From Spirochaetaceae bacterium (GTDB lineage Bacteria > Spirochaetota > Spirochaetia > Treponematales > Breznakiellaceae): a stretch of 8,322 bases of DNA. Below the pieces are notes generated by a model, which saw only the letters and a list, made by a program, of their open reading frames with translations, made no database searches and was not told the DNA's origin. Positions within the stretch are counted from its first letter, which is position 1. Every line of letters starts with the position of its first letter. The translations under genes were made by a program, and so were the position numbers. Below are positions 6,307 through 8,322 of the stretch, one piece after another. The stretch lies in the NCBI GenBank assembly GCA_031273985.1, contig JAISQV010000249.1:1-8322 (forward strand), in the 5' to 3' direction.

Positions 6307-6386
6307 GCTTTTGCGCTACCCCCCTATAGGATGCCCCAAAGGAGCGTATCGCGTATAAGGAAGGTGAAGAATCTTGCACCAAGGCG

Positions 6387-6506
6387 CACGAAGGAAGAAC
6401 CATTCTGCGCCTTCGTGTAACTCTTCATCTTCCTTCGTGCCCTCTTCGTGGTTAAATTTATTCGCGGCTCTTCCTTTGTGTCTCTTTCTGCGCCCCTGTG
6501 TAAATT
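6387..6506 (+). repeat. Cluster of CTTCGTG repeat words with GTGGTTAAAT
   Basis: CTTCGTG occurs at 6411-6417, 6433-6439 and 6444-6450, with variants CTTTGTG (6474-6480) and CCCTGTG (6494-6500). The third copy continues as GTGGTTAAATTT and the last as GTGTAAATT. An inverted copy, CACGAAGG (6387-6394), forms an 8-bp stem with CCTTCGTG (6410-6417). The words are shared with the gaps at 2958-3032 and 7465-7486. This is an intergenic repeat family of unknown function. Confidence 0.6.
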
Positions 6507-6532
6507 CTTCGCGGGTTCGCCGATAATAGGGC

Positions 6533-7426
6533 ATGGTATCCGTCCGTCCCCCCTGCGCGGCGCTGCTGCTGCTCCTTGCGGCCTGCGCCGGCCAGCCTCC
6601 GGCCCGGCCCCTTCCCGTGCCGGTGCTCCGTTACGAAACCCTGGAGGGGGAGGGGCCGGGCGAGGTCTCCCTCCTCTTCACCCTGGACGCGGAGAATCCC
6701 TCCGGGGAGGCGGCGGAACTCCGCATAACAGACTGGGGGGCCAGCCTCAACGGGCGCTCTCTGAGCCGGGACGGGGAGGCGGAACTCCGCGTGGGGGATC
6801 AGGGAGCGCCGCAGGACGGAAGCCTCCCCGCCCTGGCCGCCGGGGAGACGCGGAGCTTCCCCCTCCGGCTGAACCTCAACCTGGAAGCCCTCCTCGGCGA
6901 GGCCGCTCCGGAAACCCGTGAGGGGGAGGCGGCGCTGGACCTGGAACTCCGCTACTCGTACCCCGGCTCCGGGGCCCCCGAAGCCGGGGCGCTTAGGATC
7001 CGGCTCAGGCGGGAGGCCCGCTTCCCCCTGATCCGGGAGCCCCGCTTCAGCATACGCTCCATAGGCGTCAAGAGGGCGGAACTCATCAATACCCGCTTCC
7101 TCGTTACGATCAGCGTGGACAACCCCAACGCCTTTCCCGTGGCCCTTTCCGCCTTCTCCTACGAACTCTACAACCGGGGCCGCTTCTGGGCGGGGGGAAC
7201 CATGGAACGGGTGCTCGACGTGCCCGCCGCATCCTCCGCGGAGGCGGAACTTGCCCTGGTCATGAACTTTATCAACATGAACCGCGGCCTTTTGGACGAA
7301 ATCGCCGCGCTCCGGCAGGTGGATTACCGCTTCACCGGCACGGCGCTGGTAAACACGGGCTTTGCCTTTCTGCCGCACTTCCGCTGGACCTACGATTCAT
7401 CGGGGAGCACCCTTGTTACGGAGTAA
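6533..7426 (+). CDS. Lipoprotein with two LEA type 2 (WHy-like) domains
   Basis: This 297-residue protein begins with a lipoprotein signal: hydrophobic LLLLLAAC (11-18) with Cys18 as the predicted lipidated residue, so it should be membrane-anchored outside the cytoplasm. Two related beta-sandwich units follow. Unit 1 (about 30-165) has VSLLFTLDAENPSGEAAEL; unit 2 (about 170-290) has FLVTISVDNPNAFPVALSAF. In each, an Asn-Pro motif lies between strands and is followed by a Y/W-x-L-N-G/R-G turn, the LEA type 2 pattern (NPN, then a hydrophobic y-x-l-x-x-x-g). Bacterial LEA_2 lipoproteins are known but their role is poorly defined; desiccation or stress protection is known for plant relatives only. 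The start is the first ATG with the lipobox in phase, but the ribosome site is weak (TAGGG, 2 bases away). GATAAT at 6522-6527 would place the transcript start at the ATG, so leaderless expression is possible. Confidence 0.82.
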   Translation: MVSVRPPCAALLLLLAACAGQPPARPLPVPVLRYETLEGEGPGEVSLLFTLDAENPSGEAAELRITDWGASLNGRSLSRDGEAELRVGDQGAPQDGSLPALAAGETRSFPLRLNLNLEALLGEAAPETREGEAALDLELRYSYPGSGAPEAGALRIRLRREARFPLIREPRFSIRSIGVKRAELINTRFLVTISVDNPNAFPVALSAFSYELYNRGRFWAGGTMERVLDVPAASSAEAELALVMNFINMNRGLLDEIAALRQVDYRFTGTALVNTGFAFLPHFRWTYDSSGSTLVTE

Positions 7427-7510
7427 GGTCCCGGCCTTGATTTGTTCGCGGACCTCTCCGGGCTGTCTGTGTGGCCCGTGGTTAATCCTAATTTGTAAGG
7501 AGTCTGAGCC
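7427..7510 (+). other. Short gap before bioY with a GTGGTTA repeat word
   Basis: The 84-base gap contains GTCTGTGTGGCCCGTGGTTA (7465-7484), a third site of the repeat words seen at 2958-3032 and 6410-6506, and the bioY ribosome site AAGGAG (7497-7502). No clear promoter, BirA/BioR operator or terminator was recognised, so the lipoprotein and bioY may be co-transcribed. Confidence 0.4.
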
Positions 7511-8098
7511 ATGTACAGCGATTCCGCCTACAGCGTCAGCCTGGGCAGCCGCCGGAAAGCCCTTTTCCGGCTGACCCTCGTAGCCCTCTTCGCCGCCCTT
7601 ACCGCGGCGGGGGCCTTCATCTCCATCCCCCTGCCCCTCTCCCCGGTGCCCATCGTCTTACAGAACCTCCTGGCCCTGCTTGCCGGCCTGGTCCTGGGGC
7701 CGGTCATGGGCTCCCTGGCGGTGATTCTCTACCTTGCCGTGGGGGCCCTGGGGGCTCCGGTCTTTGCCGGCGGAACCGGGGGCTTTGTCCGCTTCCTGGG
7801 CCCCACCGGCGGCTTCCTGGCCGGTTATGTCCTCGCCGCCCTCGTGGCGGGCCTCTTCACGGGAAGGCCCCGGCGCCGTCCCCTTTCCCGCCTCCGGATC
7901 CTGGCCGGGGCCGCGACGGGCCTCCTCGCCGTCTATATCCCCGGCCTCTTCCAGCTCAAACTGATCAGCGGCCTCCCCTGGCCCGCGGTCTTCGCGGCGG
8001 GCTGCCTCCCCTTCCTCCCCGGAGACGCCGTGAAATGCGCTGCGGCGGTGATCCTTACCCGGCGGCTCCGGCAGCTTGTTGCGGACCGCCTTGACTGA
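7511..8098 (+). CDS. bioY: BioY, biotin-binding S-component of an ECF transporter
   Basis: This 195-residue integral membrane protein captures biotin for an energy-coupling-factor (ECF) transporter. It shows the BioY pattern: a first helix (about 21-39), SPVPIVLQNLLALLAGLVLG (44-63), YLAVGALGAPVFAGGTGG (74-91), GPTGGFLAGYVLAAL (97-111), YIPGLFQL (142-149) and PFLPGDAVK (167-175). Asp172 and Lys175 match the Asp-x-x-Lys pair that contacts biotin in structurally studied BioY proteins. About six helices and the length fit the family. The basic loop GRPRRRPLSR (118-127) fits the positive-inside rule. The ATG has AAGGAG 8 bases upstream. The next gene is an ABC ATPase overlapping the 3' end, so a dedicated BioY-BioM(-BioN) system is likely; a BioN transmembrane gene would be expected beyond the window. 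The organism may therefore depend on external biotin. Confidence 0.93.
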   Translation: MYSDSAYSVSLGSRRKALFRLTLVALFAALTAAGAFISIPLPLSPVPIVLQNLLALLAGLVLGPVMGSLAVILYLAVGALGAPVFAGGTGGFVRFLGPTGGFLAGYVLAALVAGLFTGRPRRRPLSRLRILAGAATGLLAVYIPGLFQLKLISGLPWPAVFAAGCLPFLPGDAVKCAAAVILTRRLRQLVADRLD

Positions 8099-8322
8099 GC
8101 CCCCCCTGCTCTCACTGCGAAACATCTCGAAAATCTTCCCCGCCGGGGAAGGCCCGCGCCGGGTTCTGGACGGCGTGAATCTTGAAGTCTATCCGGGGGA
8201 ATGCCTCATCATCGCCGGGCCCAACGGATCGGGGAAGACCCTGCTCATGAAGATCGCCGCAGGCCTCAGCGACCCGTCGGAGGGCGAGGTCCTCTACCGG
8301 GGAATCCCCCCCCGCGCCGCAG
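8091..8322 (+). CDS. bioM: ABC transporter ATP-binding protein, probable BioM of the ECF biotin transporter (partial, 3' end beyond window)
   Basis: The first 77 codons of an ABC ATPase are visible. The N-terminus LLSLRNISKIFPAG is followed by a first beta sheet (RRVLDGVNLEVYPGECLIIAG, split by turns) and the Walker A motif GPNGSGKT (43-50). AAGLSDPSEGEVLYRG (56-71) is the usual segment after Walker A. The chosen start is TTG at 8091, overlapping the bioY stop by 8 bases; two further TTG codons in frame (8076, 8079) are alternatives. No ATG precedes the conserved region and no clear ribosome site is seen, so translation is probably coupled to bioY. Position right after bioY argues for BioM, but the Walker B, signature and C-terminal parts that would distinguish it from other ECF or export ATPases lie outside the window. 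Confidence 0.85.
   Translation, partial: MTEPPLLSLRNISKIFPAGEGPRRVLDGVNLEVYPGECLIIAGPNGSGKTLLMKIAAGLSDPSEGEVLYRGIPPRAA

Larger units (their letters stand above)
6138..6532. other. 395-base intergenic region between citrate synthase and lipoprotein gene
   Basis: This gap separates divergent genes. It holds the citrate synthase promoter and palindrome (6153-6186), a long-range GC-rich inverted repeat (6213-6268), a strong hairpin (6281-6306), a smaller hairpin with arms CACGAAGG and CCTTCGTG (6387-6417), and CTTCGTG/GTGGTTA-type repeat words (6410-6506). A 7-codon frame begins at ATG 6228 with AAGGAGG 13 bases upstream; it is too short and too poorly spaced to call. A 72-codon minus-strand frame (6316-6534) is a reading of the repeats and is not considered a gene. 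Confidence 0.7.

Noticed and set aside
6316..6534. 72-codon minus-strand frame with an NHEEGTKEDEELHEG-like product
   Set aside because: Typical spurious reading of the CTTCGTG/GTGGTTA intergenic repeats.
6458..7378. 306-codon minus-strand frame opposite the LEA_2 lipoprotein
   Set aside because: The plus strand has a lipobox and two coherent LEA_2 units; the opposite frame has only biased composition.
7427..7510. BirA or BioR operator upstream of bioY
   Set aside because: No TTGTAAAC/GTTTACAA pair and no BioR-like palindrome was found; only an unconvincing partial AATTTGTAA.

Overview
The window is GC-rich and most likely comes from a spirochaete, probably the Treponema/Breznakiella side of the phylum. 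The best evidence is a complete P83/100-family periplasmic protein, a family known mainly from Borrelia and Treponema. Six complete genes and one partial gene are supported. Genus-level placement is inference.

Minus strand, 39-2580: a tightly packed three-gene metal-transport operon. In transcription order it encodes a 75-residue one-helix membrane protein (DUF6110-like), a 691-residue heavy-metal P-type ATPase with an N-terminal HMA_2-type domain, and an 80-residue stand-alone HMA_2 protein. The genes overlap by 1 and 4 bases. A good sigma70-type promoter (TTGACT, 17 bases, TATAAG) lies far upstream at 2912-2940, so the predicted leader is about 325 nt and holds a row of hairpins. The architecture resembles the mycobacterial PacL (DUF1490)/CtpC metal-efflux platforms and is the most interesting system here.

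Middle, 3144-6137: the P83/100 gene (plus strand) converges on a Si-type citrate synthase gene (minus strand) with 27 bases between them. The citrate synthase has a consensus -10 box inside a perfect 14-bp palindrome.

Right side, 6533-8322, plus strand: a lipoprotein with two LEA type 2 (WHy-like) domains, then the biotin-uptake S-component BioY. BioY overlaps the start of an ABC ATPase that runs off the window edge, consistent with an ECF biotin transporter (BioY-BioM order).

The gaps at 2581-3143, 6138-6532 and 7427-7510 are rich in inverted repeats and in short CTTCGTG/GTGGTTA words that look like a dispersed intergenic repeat family. No RNA genes, CRISPR arrays or intact insertion sequences were seen. 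Bases 1-38 hold only the end of the metal operon and nothing recognisable.
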